Source: Hyaloscypha bicolor E (lineage: Eukaryota > Ascomycota > Leotiomycetes > Helotiales > Hyaloscyphaceae). From it: 64,000 nt of DNA. Positions 22,016 to 34,141 of the stretch are shown piece by piece. The stretch's first letter is position 1; each line of letters begins with the position of its first letter. The position numbers and the translations under genes were made by a program. A model generated the notes under the pieces. That model was not told the DNA's origin. It did no database searches and saw only the letters and a list, made by a program, of their open reading frames with translations. The DNA lies in assembly GCF_002865645.1 (NCBI RefSeq), contig NW_020194667.1, positions 744,001 to 808,000 of the forward strand. The letters are read 5' to 3'.

Positions 22016-22931
22016 GGAGGAGGTATTGAACTATTCAAATTATAAGCAATGGAAAGTACTGAACGATTCAGTACTTGGACGATTCTACAGTTAGAATTGC
22101 AGATTGTTCAATTGAATTTGTTGAATTGCCAGCAGATAATGCTAGGATGGGAAGGACGAAGGAGACGATTATCAGGACCTCGATCCTGATTAGCAGCGGG
22201 ACCTGGGATATAGAGGGTCCTGTCATCCGCATTGTGAATGATAAGGCTTCCGGTGGGTTTCAAAGTCCTTGACAGAAAGGTAGGTGCGATATATAGGAGA
22301 TTTAAATGTGAAGCGGGGTAATTCACTCCGCGTTGTTGCGTTCAACTATCATATCATATTATATCGCGCAAATGGCGTTAGTGTAAACCTTGCAACGCCT
22401 CCCTCACCAGACATAACCAGGGGTTCCTTCTTTGATCTTACTGAGCAGATGTTAACATTCTCGACACATTAAGTCAAGTCCTAATAGTCAAACAACACGT
22501 GACCGGCGAACATTAGTAGCACAAGTTCTCATTGCATAGAGAACAGTGTTCCTCATGCAACTCAGGTAGAGTAATCATTGACTTCTTTGTAGACTAAGCG
22601 CGAACATACACGACGATTCTTTATACGAAGTGTTTGGATAGTTATCCCATCCAGCTGGGGAGGATGATTTGCGTATATGATAATATGACCCACCCCCAAC
22701 ACTTCAAAAATATGAGCTTTTGGTTGAAACAACCCCCATTGTTCTCAATTATGACTACATAACTCATAGCGTTTCTCGCATTTATGTAGGCTTTTGATGT
22801 CATAAACTGGGTCTTGGGTCAAAAAAATCGAAGTGTTGTGGGCGAAATAAGCGATCAATCCCGCTAGAAAAATAGGGGTGAGTAGTCATCGGACGAAAAA
22901 TGCCATTTCTAAACTATGTACTTCTAGATAT
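22016..22931. other. intergenic, no gene seen
   Basis: About 900 bp without a credible coding frame. Neither strand shows splice-joined family motifs. It lies upstream of the putative membrane gene and downstream of the butanediol-type dehydrogenase. Confidence 0.35.
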
Positions 22932-24142
22932 TCATACATCTGGATCAGGCTGGATCAAAATTTTAACATGCTGCGCTTTGTTATTAATGAGTTCCATAAA
23001 TCCTCCTTGCAACACATCACTCAGAGGCACCACCGAAGTAATCAGCTGCTCCGCCGGAATTTTGCCCTCGGCAAGCACCTTCAGCACGGCATGGAAATCC
23101 TCATTCGTGTAACTTATGCCTGCCTTGATAGACTTTTCCTGCTGCGCCAAAAGGTTCAAGTTAAGCAGCAATGGCCTCTCATGGATTGCAACGTTGAAAA
23201 TGATGCCCCTTGGTTTAGCAGCTGCGATGGCAGCATCGAGAGTTGACTGCATCCCAGTAGCATCAAAGGAAACGTCCACTCCATCACCACCAGTAAGATC
23301 TCGACAGGCAGCAACAACAGGATCGGTAACTTCGTCCTCCCTGTCTCCTGTCAATGGTTCGAGGGGGTTGACCACTGCATCTGCTCCGAATTTCTTCGCT
23401 TGGTCAATTCGTGCTTCCGTAACTTCGCTGATGATTGTCTTTGCCACTCCCCAGACTTTAAGGAGGCACAAAATCGCGAGTCCAATAGGCCCCGCGCCCA
23501 ATATGAGTGCTGTCTGGCCTTGTTTGAATCCCGAGACGCGGATACAGTGCCAGGCGACTGCCAAAGGTTCAGATAAAGCCCCCACCTTCAGAGAGACTGA
23601 GTCCGGGAGTGGAATACAACTGGTTGCTTTGACGACTGATTGTTCACAAAATCCGCCTCCTTCAGCACTCAGCCCGTAGGTAACGGAACGTTTGCAGATA
23701 TTGTAGCAACCCGTCTTACAAGGGCTACAGGGTTTCATTCCCAAGTGTCGCTCGTCCAGGGCGGGGTTGACGATGACTCGCTGGCCATACTTGAGACTCT
23801 TCACGCTTTGGCCAAGCTCAATGACGGTCCCGGAAAACTCGTGCCCAAGAGTCACGGGAAGCTCAATTCCTGTGACTTTATTTTTCATCCCAGGTTGAGG
23901 AGCAAAAATAGGGCCGCCAAGATATTCGTGGATGTCTGTGCCACAGATGCCGCAGAAGGCGATCTGCAATCTGACTTCGTCGTGGCCACACTTTCTACCA
24001 CTTATTAGCAGGTTGTTCTTGCGCTTTTCAAAGCTTTGGAAGTTATTTACTGCGGGGCAACATCGTCGAGTTGGTTGTTCTTCCGGCCATGGAGCCGCAG
24101 AGCCTTCAAGTTTGCGCATTCCGGCGCAGTTTCAACTGCCAT
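22932..24142 (-). CDS. (R,R)-butanediol dehydrogenase-like zinc alcohol dehydrogenase
   Basis: NAD-dependent MDR oxidoreductase acting on diols or acetoin-like ketones. Two exons: 24142-24051 and 23994-22932, 56-bp intron, 384 residues. The spliced start MAVETAPECANLKALRLHG replaces the misleading open start nearby. Zinc and cofactor marks: FCGICGTDIHEYLGGP, LGHEFSGTV, a structural-zinc cysteine cluster (CSPCKTGCYNIC), YGLSAEGGGFCEQ, and GAGPIGLAILCLLK. The GGP insertion after HEY is typical of butanediol dehydrogenases. It is divergent from the Zn2Cys6 gene, with a shared promoter that contains CGGTTATATGC. Real substrate unknown. Confidence 0.85.
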
Positions 24143-24881
24143 CTCTGAATTCCTGAGTCAATGGAGGAGCAATATAAAATGGCAGAAAGTGCTTGCGGTT
24201 TTGCAGTGATATGTGGTGATGATATGAGCTGATCCCGACCTTGTTAAACAAGCAATTATTGGTCTGAAATTTATGACTTGCTACTATGGATTGACAGTAG
24301 CATGGGTGGAGAACATTTGAGCTACGCGATTCCGCCAACTGAGAAGGTATATAGATTTATGCGTTCACATGCAGATCGAGGAAGTCTAGCTCCAGAGCTC
24401 GGTTATATGCTTCCCTGTCCTGGCCCCTATCTTGGCAGCTGAGCGCTAGCTGCCTACTACTGCCACTAAATCTCCAACCCACCCTTTGGAAGCTCCAGAG
24501 CATTGGTATTGAAAGTGATGTCACGGGACGTCAGCTTACCAATTTCTCCATTTCTGCACGTCAGCTGATTTGTCATGCGCATTACCTGACAAATCAAGCT
24601 ACCATGTATATATATGCCCCCAAGTCCTTGATTTGGAGGGCCAGCTGCTATTGTCAATAAATCTCCATTCCAACAATTGGCACGCCCCGCAGACCCCAAT
24701 TTCCGAGAACCAAATTCCATTTCTCGGCTTCCTACCCTGTTTTGTAATCTTTCTATCTCCAGCTCTTCATGTCATGACGAAAGGACGCCTGGCGTACGTA
24801 TCTCAACGATTTTGAGCTCCTCGTAACATTGATTGCTGACGTTGGTGGACATTGTTAGTTTCATCGCCTTAAGAGTCAGAT
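24143..24881. promoter_or_regulatory. divergent promoter, dehydrogenase and Zn2Cys6 regulator
   Basis: 739 bp with no gene. CGGTTATATGC at 24400-24410 is identical over 11 bases to the site at 19372. It is about 260 bp from the dehydrogenase start and 480 bp from the regulator start. Confidence 0.5.
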
Positions 24882-27092
24882 ATGCCAGAGCCTACCACCG
24901 AGGCTCAACCCCAGCCGCAGGGGCAATCTCAATCAGAATCCCAGTCTAAGAGGACGAAACGATTTCGGGCTGCAAAAGCATGTCGCCGCTGCAATGAGAA
25001 GCGTGTCAAATGTGATGCGATCGAGCGTGGAATTCCATGCACCAGATGCGAACAGGGCAAGAGGAATGATTGCGCCCTGATACAATCACGGCGGGGGATT
25101 TATCAGAGGAAGAAGAACCGAAATGATTCTCAAACAAAGACGTCAGGCTCGGAAAAGGAAGGGGATAAGGAAGTCGTTCCTTGTGCCTCAAGTCCTCCTT
25201 CCCAAAGAGCAGCTGCCTCACATGACAACAACACTGTCCATGTGCAGACTCAGGATCAACAAGAAAATACGAACTCAAGCCGGAATTCCCCCAATCATCT
25301 TTCCGAAGATGAGATGCACTCATTTGATGCCCTGGAGCAAGCTCCGCCGTCAACAGCCCTAACCACGCCTGCAAGTCATGAAATTGCATCACCTGGGTCC
25401 GGAGATACCGAGATGAGCAATTCCTCGTACCGCGAGATTTCATGGACAACCATGTTCGACCATTTCTTGGAGGGCCGGAAGCATGGGGAAGCTGTCATCG
25501 ACAAGTGCAGCATTACCTATCTTGGTGAATCATTCCCCCTCTCCATTGTGTTGAAAGACTTGAGGGACGGAGGAAAGCAGAAGCTTCATTATCCAGGTCC
25601 ACCATGCCCGGAGAACGATGCAAGTACGGACAGCTCACAACGAAGTCGTCCCGACCACATGCTCCCAGAAGACATCGCTGTGTTGGAAGCGAAAGGCACA
25701 TTTGAGGCTCCCGAAAAGAGCGTTCTTGATGCTTTGGTATCTGTCTTCCTCGATCGAGTGTTTCCTCTGTATCCGATTGTCAATCGCCACGAATTCCAAC
25801 AGCAACATCTAATGAACAAAATACCTTGGATCTTGTTACACGCCATGTGTTTCATATCCGCAACTTACTGTCCGCTCTCCATCCTGCATCGAGCTGGTTT
25901 CAGCTCGAGGAAACAGGCTCGTTTCTTATTTTACAGAAAATCCAAAGCACTTTTTGATAACGGTTACGAAGTCAACAAGCTTGTCGTACTGCAAAGCGTT
26001 ATTTTCCTCACATTTTGGGGAGGCGGTCCGAACAATTACTGGAATTTCTACTCTTGGATTGGCACTGGTGTGACGATCGCCGAAACTCTCGGGATTCATC
26101 GTTCGATGGCAACAACGAACATGAAACCTCAAGATAGGAGTCTCTTGAAAAGGATATGGTGGATACTTATAATTAGGGACACTTCCTGTGCTGCTCTGGT
26201 TGGCCGTCCCTTTCGGATCAACCTGGAACAATGTGACACAGATCCATTAACAGCTGAGGACTTCGAACATGATGGCAATTCTCCAGACTTCATGTCCAAT
26301 CCACAACGGCCTTCATTCGCCAATTACCAGATTCAGATGTCCAAACTTTCGCTGGTACTACGAGAGATTGTCAATTCCCGCTTTTCTCCTCAAAAACCCA
26401 ATACTACCAGTGCGGTGCTGCATGAAACCCTGAGCGGCTGGCGAGCCCAACTTCCTCACAACCTGCGCTGGTCCGATAACAGCACAGGCATGAATATATT
26501 TTCGTCCACCCTAGCCATCCTGTACAACCATCACCTGATTCTCACACACCTAAATCGTTCACAGGATGGGACTTCGATCAACTCGGATGATATTTCCCAG
26601 ACCGCAGCACAGCGCATCTCCACTATGGCCTGCAAGATCGTCACCAAATCCGACGTCTTGTTGATGCCCCATGAGCTATTCCACGGAATATTTCTTGCAG
26701 AAGTAGTCTTCTATACTCAGATGAAGAGCGCACAAACCATGGTTAGGGAATTCAGTCGAGCTGCATTAAACAACTGCCAAATGGTACTTCACGAGTCACG
26801 AGAATCGTGGGATCCATCGCCTTGGGTCATGCAGTTGTTTGATAATCTTTTAAGAGGAGCACCAGATGCGGAGAATGCTGATATGGAGAGCCCCACCGGG
26901 ATGGCTGAGTATGCCATGGGCGCCACACCTGGTTTCCTGGGTGCAGAGGAGGCGAATTTCGGATATGATCCTTGGCAGACTCACCCCATGCTTTCGAATT
27001 TGTTTGAGATGCCGTTCGATCCTGCATTGATGGGTGATGGATCAATGTTCCCCAACTTAGTTAACTTCCCGTCGGTTGGGGTTTTGCAATGA
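24882..27092 (+). CDS. Zn2Cys6 transcription factor, CTF1-like
   Basis: Nuclear DNA-binding regulator. One open frame of 736 residues. The binuclear zinc cluster begins CRRCNEKRVKCD and continues IPCTRCEQGKRNDC (about residues 33-65), followed by a basic linker (RRGIYQRKKN). A polar region follows to about residue 185. Then comes the fungal-specific regulatory domain, with PLYPIVNRHEF, LLHAMCFISATYC, WNFYSWIGTGVTIAETLGIHR and RIWWILIIRDTSCAALVGRPFRI. This order matches the cutinase factor 1 group. Given its place between catabolic genes that share a CGG motif, it is the likely pathway regulator (inference). Confidence 0.85.
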   Translation: MPEPTTEAQPQPQGQSQSESQSKRTKRFRAAKACRRCNEKRVKCDAIERGIPCTRCEQGKRNDCALIQSRRGIYQRKKNRNDSQTKTSGSEKEGDKEVVPCASSPPSQRAAASHDNNTVHVQTQDQQENTNSSRNSPNHLSEDEMHSFDALEQAPPSTALTTPASHEIASPGSGDTEMSNSSYREISWTTMFDHFLEGRKHGEAVIDKCSITYLGESFPLSIVLKDLRDGGKQKLHYPGPPCPENDASTDSSQRSRPDHMLPEDIAVLEAKGTFEAPEKSVLDALVSVFLDRVFPLYPIVNRHEFQQQHLMNKIPWILLHAMCFISATYCPLSILHRAGFSSRKQARFLFYRKSKALFDNGYEVNKLVVLQSVIFLTFWGGGPNNYWNFYSWIGTGVTIAETLGIHRSMATTNMKPQDRSLLKRIWWILIIRDTSCAALVGRPFRINLEQCDTDPLTAEDFEHDGNSPDFMSNPQRPSFANYQIQMSKLSLVLREIVNSRFSPQKPNTTSAVLHETLSGWRAQLPHNLRWSDNSTGMNIFSSTLAILYNHHLILTHLNRSQDGTSINSDDISQTAAQRISTMACKIVTKSDVLLMPHELFHGIFLAEVVFYTQMKSAQTMVREFSRAALNNCQMVLHESRESWDPSPWVMQLFDNLLRGAPDAENADMESPTGMAEYAMGATPGFLGAEEANFGYDPWQTHPMLSNLFEMPFDPALMGDGSMFPNLVNFPSVGVLQ

Positions 27093-27352
27093 GTTCGGTT
27101 CTGTGACATGCACCGTTCAAGGAGCTTGCCTTTGTCTTAAAATGGGTTTCGTGCAAGCGGGAGTTGGCATGTCTGCCAAAAGGACTTTTGAGCAGAGCCA
27201 GGGGCATTTGGGTTGGAGTGACCCCCAATGGCACCTTACAAAACTGTTTGAACATCAATATGTAACATGAAAATGATATTTGCTCAACTCATCGCTTCTG
27301 GTAATTGCCCATAATACCATTCCCTCCCCTGCACGCAACATCACTTATCCAC

Positions 27353-28608
27353 TCACGGCAGCCAATTACCCTCCTTATCCTCCCATCCAAAGTCCTCTTT
27401 CGTCCAGCCCATGACCAGTTGAGTGCCATCTGCCCTCTTCCCCAGAATAGCTGTGATCCAATCCACGAGATGAATCTGCTTGATGGTCTTATGTGCATTG
27501 TTCATCTTCTCCATCTCATCCTCGCTCAGATCCACGAGGCGAATGTTCTCAGCAACACGAGCATCTAAATTCGATTTCGGTATGATGGTGATGCCTCGTT
27601 GGACTGCCCATGATAAAGACACTACGCTTACTGCACAATCATGAGCAGCGGCGATGCTCTTGAAAAGTGAGTGAGTGAAGATTTCGTTTTCGACGCCGGG
27701 GTAGAATCCTCCCAGTGTACTACATGAGCATCAGCATTCTGCATCCAAGTTCAAATTTTCATCCTAACTGCAATGTTCCTCATTCTTTTCACGCTTTCCC
27801 TCGGGCCTCCCACCCCAAAATGTCCGAAACAATACACACAAGGATTTACTCACCTCCAACTCATTGTATGAATTCCCCTCTGCTTACTCCAAGGCACAAG
27901 CTTCAAATTCGGGTTAAAAGCATGCAATTCCACCTGATTAACACACGGCAAAATCTTCGCACCACCATCGATCAAAGCCTGCAATGTCTTCTGCGTAAAA
28001 TTGCTAACCCCAATGCCCCTACATCTCGGCCCCACCAACCCCTCCATCACCTTCCACGTTTCCAAAAACGTCGGACTTTCATCAATCCCCAAATTCGTCT
28101 CGCTCCCATCTTTCTCTACACGAATGGCGTTCGGCCAATGCATCAAGAAGATATCGATGTATCCCAGGCCAAGAGAGGAGAGGGATTTTTCGAGTGCGGA
28201 AGCGGGGTCGTGATGCCATTCTCCCCAGAACTTTGTCACGACTGTGATTTCTGAGCGTGGGATTCCCGAGGCGAGGATCGCGGAGCCGATGATGGATTCT
28301 ATGCCGTAGTATTGGGCGGTGTCGATGAGGTGGTAGCCATTTGAGAGGGCTTTCAAGAGGGAGGCGTGGAGCTCGGTGGCTTGGGAGGGGGAGGGGGATG
28401 TGGAGCCTGTGAGGGATGAGATTGGAACGTGAGAGTTGGGGGATGGCGAGGGGATGGAGATGGAGATACCTAGCCAGGTTCCTAGGCCTACGGCGGGAAT
28501 TTCTTGGTCTGATGGAAATCAGTGATTTTGAGCAAGTTGGAATGATTTCGAGGCCCTACCATTGTTCAGAGTAAAGGTTTTGGTACAGATGGGGTGTTTC
28601 GGAGACAT
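27353..28608 (-). CDS. aldo/keto reductase
   Basis: NADPH-dependent carbonyl reductase, TIM-barrel fold. Three exons: 28608-28560, 28508-27854, 27719-27353; introns 51 and 134 bp; 356 residues, frame exact. Catalytic marks: LIDTAQYYG (Asp and Tyr), VVTKFWGEWHH (Lys; the usual catalytic His follows on the next strand, here in FLMHWPNA), GVSNFTQ, VNQVELHAF, and IIPKSNLDARVAENI for the cofactor phosphate. An insert rich in Ser/Pro (SISIPSPSPNSH..., residues about 30-60) is unusual for the family. Neighbouring reductases suggest a catabolic role. Confidence 0.83.
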
Positions 28609-29072
28609 TGTGTTCAGGGTTGAGAGCGTGAAACTTTTGAAGAAGGGCGGTGTTGTATCTTTATCATAGGTGTGGCATTGTACCGTATAGACGAGGCTGC
28701 AGCCTGTCTTTCTCAGCCCGGCCTAGTTGAAATCGAATAGGAATCCGAGATGTAGATGGTTGTGTCAGATGGTTGAGTCAAGAGTGGGAGGTGGGAGTTA
28801 CCGAGGATCTGTGGTGAAGATGACAAAATACAGGTGTGAAAGCCTGTCAACATGCAGTCGCGCCCATGAATTTATTTGGCTGTAGGGCCCTGGTCCTGGG
28901 TCCCAGTGCTGTGGCTGCGGCGCTTGGCAGTGATTGAAGCGGCTTCAGTGAGTGGCTTACAGGCTTTGGCCCCTGTGGCCCGCGCCGGGCTCCCTCACAA
29001 ATTGTACTGTATCTCAAAATGTTCCCGACACAAAAACTTTAACTAAACTTCAAGGAAACGACATACATCTGG
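28609..29072. promoter_or_regulatory. promoter of the aldo/keto reductase
   Basis: 464 bp with no coding frame, GC-rich near 28900-29000. No matched motif. Confidence 0.3.
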
Positions 29073-29654
29073 TTATGCCGAAGTAGTAGCTAGTCTCTTA
29101 AAGGACGTGTCCAAGATCTCCAAAATATTGCCCCACGGATCCGCGACATAAACACACTTAATTCCATCCACGAGCCTAACCATCTTCCCCACTCTTGAAC
29201 CGCCTTCCTTCACCACCCGCTCAACCAATGACTCGGGATCATGGTCGGTCACGCAAACATGGAAGAAACCGCCTCGGTTATATTCAAAACTCCTCTCCGG
29301 TTGTGTGTGAGAGGGGTTCATGAATTCGAAGATCTCAAACCCGACGCCGTTGCCAGTTGACATGTAGGCGATTTTGACGTCGTTCAGCGACTGTGGGTAG
29401 ATGCCGAAGATGGCTGCGTCGGGCGTTTCTGAGCGCCGAATTTCGTGGATTTTGTTGCCGATGAGCTGGAAGCCCATTACTTTCGTGTACCAGGCTACCA
29501 CAGCGTCGATGTCTGCGACGGAGACTGCGACGTGGTTGATGACCCTGCTGGGGGTACTCTGGATGAACTTACGTAAGCCGTGGCTCTTTCGTAGCTAGGT
29601 TTCGTAGCTAGGTTGCGAAGGGAAAGGAGTGCGAGAACTTACAGCTTGTGCCAT
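29073..29654 (-). CDS. VOC/glyoxalase-fold protein
   Basis: Member of the vicinal oxygen chelate superfamily (glyoxalase, extradiol dioxygenase and related folds). Two exons: a 12-nt first exon 29654-29643 (MAQA) and 29558-29073, 84-bp intron; 165 residues. Start of module: VINHVAVSVADIDAVVAWY, with a metal-type His; then FFHVCVTDHDPESLV, and CVYVADPWGNILEILD, whose last Glu is a usual metal ligand. One complete module. The intron holds two copies of CGTAGCTAGGTT. The gene is divergent from the cyclase-family gene, which hints at a joint pathway. The reaction is unknown. Confidence 0.78.
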
Positions 29655-30213
29655 TGTGGCGAGCAATGCGGTTGTCGACGTTGGGTGCGAGGTCGGTGGC
29701 GAATCGCTGATATGGTGTTATTTCGTGCTAACTGTCCCAGAGATCCAAGTATATAAACAAGTATATATCTGGAAAGCTGGGGAATCAAGGGAAATGTAAG
29801 AACACCAAACGCCACTGGTTTACACCGAGCGCACACTCGCTTATATAGGGGGATCTCGGCTATTGGAAGCCCGTGCTGGGCTCCCCTTTTCCAACATCAG
29901 AGCTTAAGGATTGATGCGGGGCCCTATATTCTTCCAAACAGGCAATCGCAATTTCACTAGGATTTAGAAGCTTAAAAACAGTGAGAATCTACTTTGGAAA
30001 TGAAGTTTGCGCCTCAAATGATTCAAACGGTCTCGGAAAAGCAATCCCGTGTGTGGGGATGTTGGATATGAAGCCGAGAATAAACACAGCCTTTTATAGT
30101 TTACCCCGCAACCTGACTTTTCGAGCTATTAGAAGCAGAAGAATATATTGAAGATACTACACTTCTCGTTAACTTAGAACCCTTCATTAAAATTGAACTC
30201 CTCATAACTCATA
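29655..30213. promoter_or_regulatory. divergent promoter, VOC protein and cyclase
   Basis: 559 bp between divergent starts, no gene. It includes a short GC-poor stretch near 29940-30010. No shared CGGTTATAT motif. Confidence 0.35.
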
Positions 30214-31550
30214 ATGGACATTGCCATGCAGAAATTCCCCAATGGCATTCCTACCTTAGAGGAAGTAAAGAAATTTAACGGCGCAGACCCATATCCGGAA
30301 ACGGCATGGATATGGGGCAAAGATGACGAAGTAAAAATTGGAATTCCTCTTCCTCAATTAGCAAGTCCTGATGAAGCTCACAGATTGGACGCATCAACCT
30401 CTTGACCCCAGCCCGCATCCTCTCTGCACAGAAATCGGAGATTAGAGACGGAGATACTGTGTCTCTTAATTGGCCCATGAATTTACCAACCAAGCCAGCG
30501 TTCGGACGCGCTCCTTGCCAACACCGTGTTGCAAACCATCCCGATGGACCCATGGTTTTTGACGACTGGCTGGATATGAACATCCAGTCTGGAAGCCAGT
30601 GGGATGGCTTCCGCCATTATGGACATCAAACCCAGGGAAGATTCTACAACGATCTCACGCCCGAGGAAGTGCTTTCCGGTATCAATCCTAGAACCCATCT
30701 CCTTCAAACCCCATGGCTTCGCTGAATCTTAGCTAACAAGAGACACAGGCACAAGATGTGGTATCCAAGCTGTCTCAAACCACGGGATCGTAGGTCGAGG
30801 CGTGCTGCTCGATTACTACAGCTGGTGTCAACAAACCGGCAAACCATACGATCCGTTCACTTCTCACGCTATTCAGCTCGAAGACTTACTCGCCGTTGCC
30901 AAAGCGCAGAACGTGAAGTTCCAGGTTGGTGATATTTTGCTGATTCGAAGCGGATATACGGCTGCTTATTATGAGTACGAGAAGTCTGACCCGAAGAAGT
31001 TGGATGAGGCGGGGTCTCTGCATCCGACTTTGGCGGGGGTTGCGCAAACGGAGGAGATGAAGAGTTGGTTGCATGATTCGTACGTTTCCCTCGGTTCTTT
31101 ATATGTTGGGCTTTTAAGGGGAAAGGAAGGGCTAATATTAGAACAGGTATTTTGCTGCTGTGGCTGGAGACGCACCAGCCTGGGAATGTTGGCCACCGAA
31201 GCAGTGGGCTCTGGTAAGTCCTCCCCTACTGCAATATTTCAGACCTTCAAAAACTTTCAGCTAACTGTGAAGAAGCATGAGTTCCTGTTGGGTTCATAGG
31301 GAGTGCTTATTGGAGAGATGTTTGATCTTGAGGTAAGATGCTAGTCTAACTGACTGGGGATTTGATTGGCTGATAGAGTGTCTTCAGGCACTTGCGAAGC
31401 AATGTAAGGAGAAGCAGAGGTGGTCGTTCTTTTTCATGAGTACCCCTTTGAACATGCCTGGTAAGGATTCCTTGGTTTTGAGCACCTTGGGCTCGACTAA
31501 TACTTGCAGGTGGAATTGCAAGCTTTGCAAATGCAATTGCTATTTATTAA
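30214..31550 (+). CDS. cyclase-family metal hydrolase (kynurenine-formamidase-like)
   Basis: Fold of bacterial kynurenine formamidases and putative polyketide cyclases; hydrolyses amides or lactones. Seven exons: 30214-30330, 30384-30678, 30749-31079, 31147-31213, 31300-31332, 31388-31460, 31510-31550; 318 residues, all joins in frame. Marks: WGKDDE-IGRINLLTPARIL, DGDTVSLNWP, the metal loop SQWDGFRHYGHQ (the HxGTHxD-like site of fungal members), HGIVGRGVLLDYY, VGDILLIRSGYT and SYFAAVAGDAPAWECWPP. The short C-terminal exon ends AIAIY. Six introns make it the most finely split gene here after the MFS. Substrate not deducible; a lactone made by the Baeyer-Villiger enzyme is one possibility (inference). 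Confidence 0.85.
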
Positions 31551-32408
31551 TTTCAGCGTCCTTGTTATGATCCTGGAGCTTGCGTTATGTATGAAGATTG
31601 ATTTTATCCATCATAAAAAGACAAATGCCTCGATCTCGACCTCTTAAAGAAGAATTTCCCAGTTGAATTAAAGTTTCAATTCGAGATTCCTAGTTTCCAT
31701 TTCAAGAACAACAGTTCCTTCGCATATTCTCGCTCGCATATCTACATTTGGCTTCTCCCCCCAGGCCGCGATTATCCTCATCTCCGTACACGACAAGTTA
31801 TACTTTTAAGCTTGCAGGAATTCTTCATCAGTTCAACAAACACCGCCTTGTTCAAGTCCAAATTGGAAGATGGGGGACAGTATCCGATGCCTTCAAACAC
31901 AAGTGGCTAATCAAAAATGGACAACGTGTGCTATAAACAGGTAGCGGCTCTTATCGGAGTTGCAGGTTCACTTCGACTTAAGGTTGGAGTTGGAAATAGA
32001 GGATTTCAATTTCCCAGAACCTCAAGGATATGTAATGGGTTTGGATTTGAAGTATATGCTAAACGGCAGCAACATCTGGACAGGGAGTATTTGAAATGCT
32101 CAACTCGACGTGGGACATTGAAACTTCATTGCCCGAGAGGGACTTTATTTCGAAGACACAAAATGTTACTAAAGGAATCTCATTTGAATGATGTTTAATT
32201 TGAGCTAGACAGCTAGTCTATGTTTCGAAGGCACACTCCGTATAGACAGCGCTGATATGGCAGAGAAATGAAGATCGCAAACGTGAGCACTGAAGCCAGG
32301 TTGAAAGTTGAATCCGAAAGACAATTCAAGAATGCTCACTCCAGAGAGTTTGCAGTTCTTCATCATCTGACGCGTAGCAAGCCTACCCCTCTCCCCTCTC
32401 ATAAGGCA
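31551..32408. other. intergenic, no gene seen
   Basis: About 860 bp between two converging genes. Only short frames without family features. Confidence 0.35.
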
Positions 32409-34141
32409 CTACTTTGATCCTTCTGAAGTGACGTCTTCGACAGCCGCCGTATATCCACCAACCTTCTCCATATCCCTCTCCGAGTCTTGGGCGTGCATGA
32501 GTGCCGCGAATTCCGCCTGAGCAAGCTTGGTAGCTTCCTTGTAAGACATACCCGGGTTATCATACTTGATTTCGAACAGCCGATCAATCTCCTCGAGAGA
32601 CAGGCCGGCGGTTTCAACGAAGAAATACCAGATGATGGGGAGGAAGGAGAAATTGATGATGCCGAACATCATATAGAATTTCCAACCGAGATTGGCAATG
32701 CCATCTGGTGTAATCTGAGTGTGTTAGAAAAGTGGTGGTTTAAAGTGAAGAAGGAGGAGCAACTAACCAACACCACAACGTATACGAAGAGCCAATTCAC
32801 AACCATAGCTACTGCGGCGCCTGTGTTACGCATGTGTTGTGAGTTGATCTCGGACGGATACATGAACGGGATAGACAAGAACGAGAGACCCTAGAAGTGT
32901 TAGCACTTTCTTGGTGTATCTTCTGGGGTGTACGCACGTAGAAGACATAGTATAGGAAAATGAAAGTTACGGCTAATATGGACCCCCGATTAGTATTGAA
33001 ACTCAGACCCATGCCCGCCACGCAGAAACAAATCGATTGTGTGAAGGCACCCATCAACATCAAGTTCTTTCGACCCACCCTCTCAATGAGGAAGGTAGCC
33101 ATTGAACCCCAGAACATGAGAGAGATCGAGTCGCATGCCGACAGAATAAGTGCAAGTCGATTAGTGAAGCCGAATGAGCGGACCAGTACAACTGGTAGGT
33201 AATAAGCCACGACGTTGGTTCCTCCCATTTGCTGCATGAATGAGGGTCCAGCTCCAAGCAAGATACGTCTCAAAGTTTGTTTCTTGCCATTGCGGAAGAC
33301 CTCACGCCATCCAAAGTTCCCGTGCTCCTCAGCACGAGCAACCGAATCACAAATGACGCTGAGGTCGTCAATTACTTGTTGATCATCTTGTGGCTTTGCA
33401 AGTAGACGAGCAATGATGACTCTTGCTTCGTCTCTGCGGCCTTTCATGACGAGCCATCGTGGAGATTCAGGGAGGAAGGAAATGAAAAGGATGGTCAAGA
33501 TTGCGAAGAAGTCCTGGAAAGCAAGAGGGAAGCGCCAGCTGACTTGGGTGTCTGGTGTGTATGTGAACCCGAAATTCATCCAGTTGGTAATGACGATACC
33601 TCCCAGGACGAGGACAAGTTGAATGATGATGAGTTTCCCCCGTTGTTTGGCTTGGGAGGTCTCTGACTGCCACATCGGGATGGCAGTTGTGTTCATCCCG
33701 GTTCCGAGGCCTGCCACGATTCTTCCGATGATCATCTGTGGCAAGTGATAAGAAGCGGTCTCTGAATTGCGGAAGAGTCAGAAAATGGTTGGTACTTGTT
33801 ACTCCAGAAATGCTGGAACAATTGGGGCGAAATCACGAAACCATTCAAAATAGGAAGGATTCTCCTTAACACTTACGAATTGTGCCCCCGATGATAACCA
33901 AGCAGCATCCCAAGACGATACTTCGTCTTCGACCAAGCTTGTCATCAAAGAAGATTGAAGAAATCGCCCCTAAGATACATCCGATGTCGTAGGTTGACAC
34001 AATCTGACCTTGAATGGTAGCATTGGGGTTGCCGAAGGTGCCAAGGAAGGCATTGTTGGATAGGAGACCCCCAAAGACTCCTTGGTCATAACCGAATAGG
34101 AGGAAGCCTGTACCGCATGTGATGGTGATGGCGATAGTCAA
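32409..34141 (-). CDS. MFS sugar transporter, 5' end unresolved
   Basis: Twelve-helix sugar porter. From 34141: TCGTGFLLFGYDQGVFGG, STYDIGCILGAI, DKLGRRRSIVLG, then after an intron PQMIIGRIVAGLGTG, SETSQAKQRGK, FLPESPRWLVMKGR, MQQMGGTNVVAYYLPVVL, ERVGRKNLMLMG, IPFMYPSEINSQHMR, and VETAGLSLEEIDRLF near the end. Exons join in frame (for example ...GGTI-QTASYHLPQM). No ATG opens the first exon in frame; upstream the frame runs to a stop, so a tiny 5' exon is needed, possibly with the ATG near 34230. The gene is divergent from an SDR. Confidence 0.82.
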
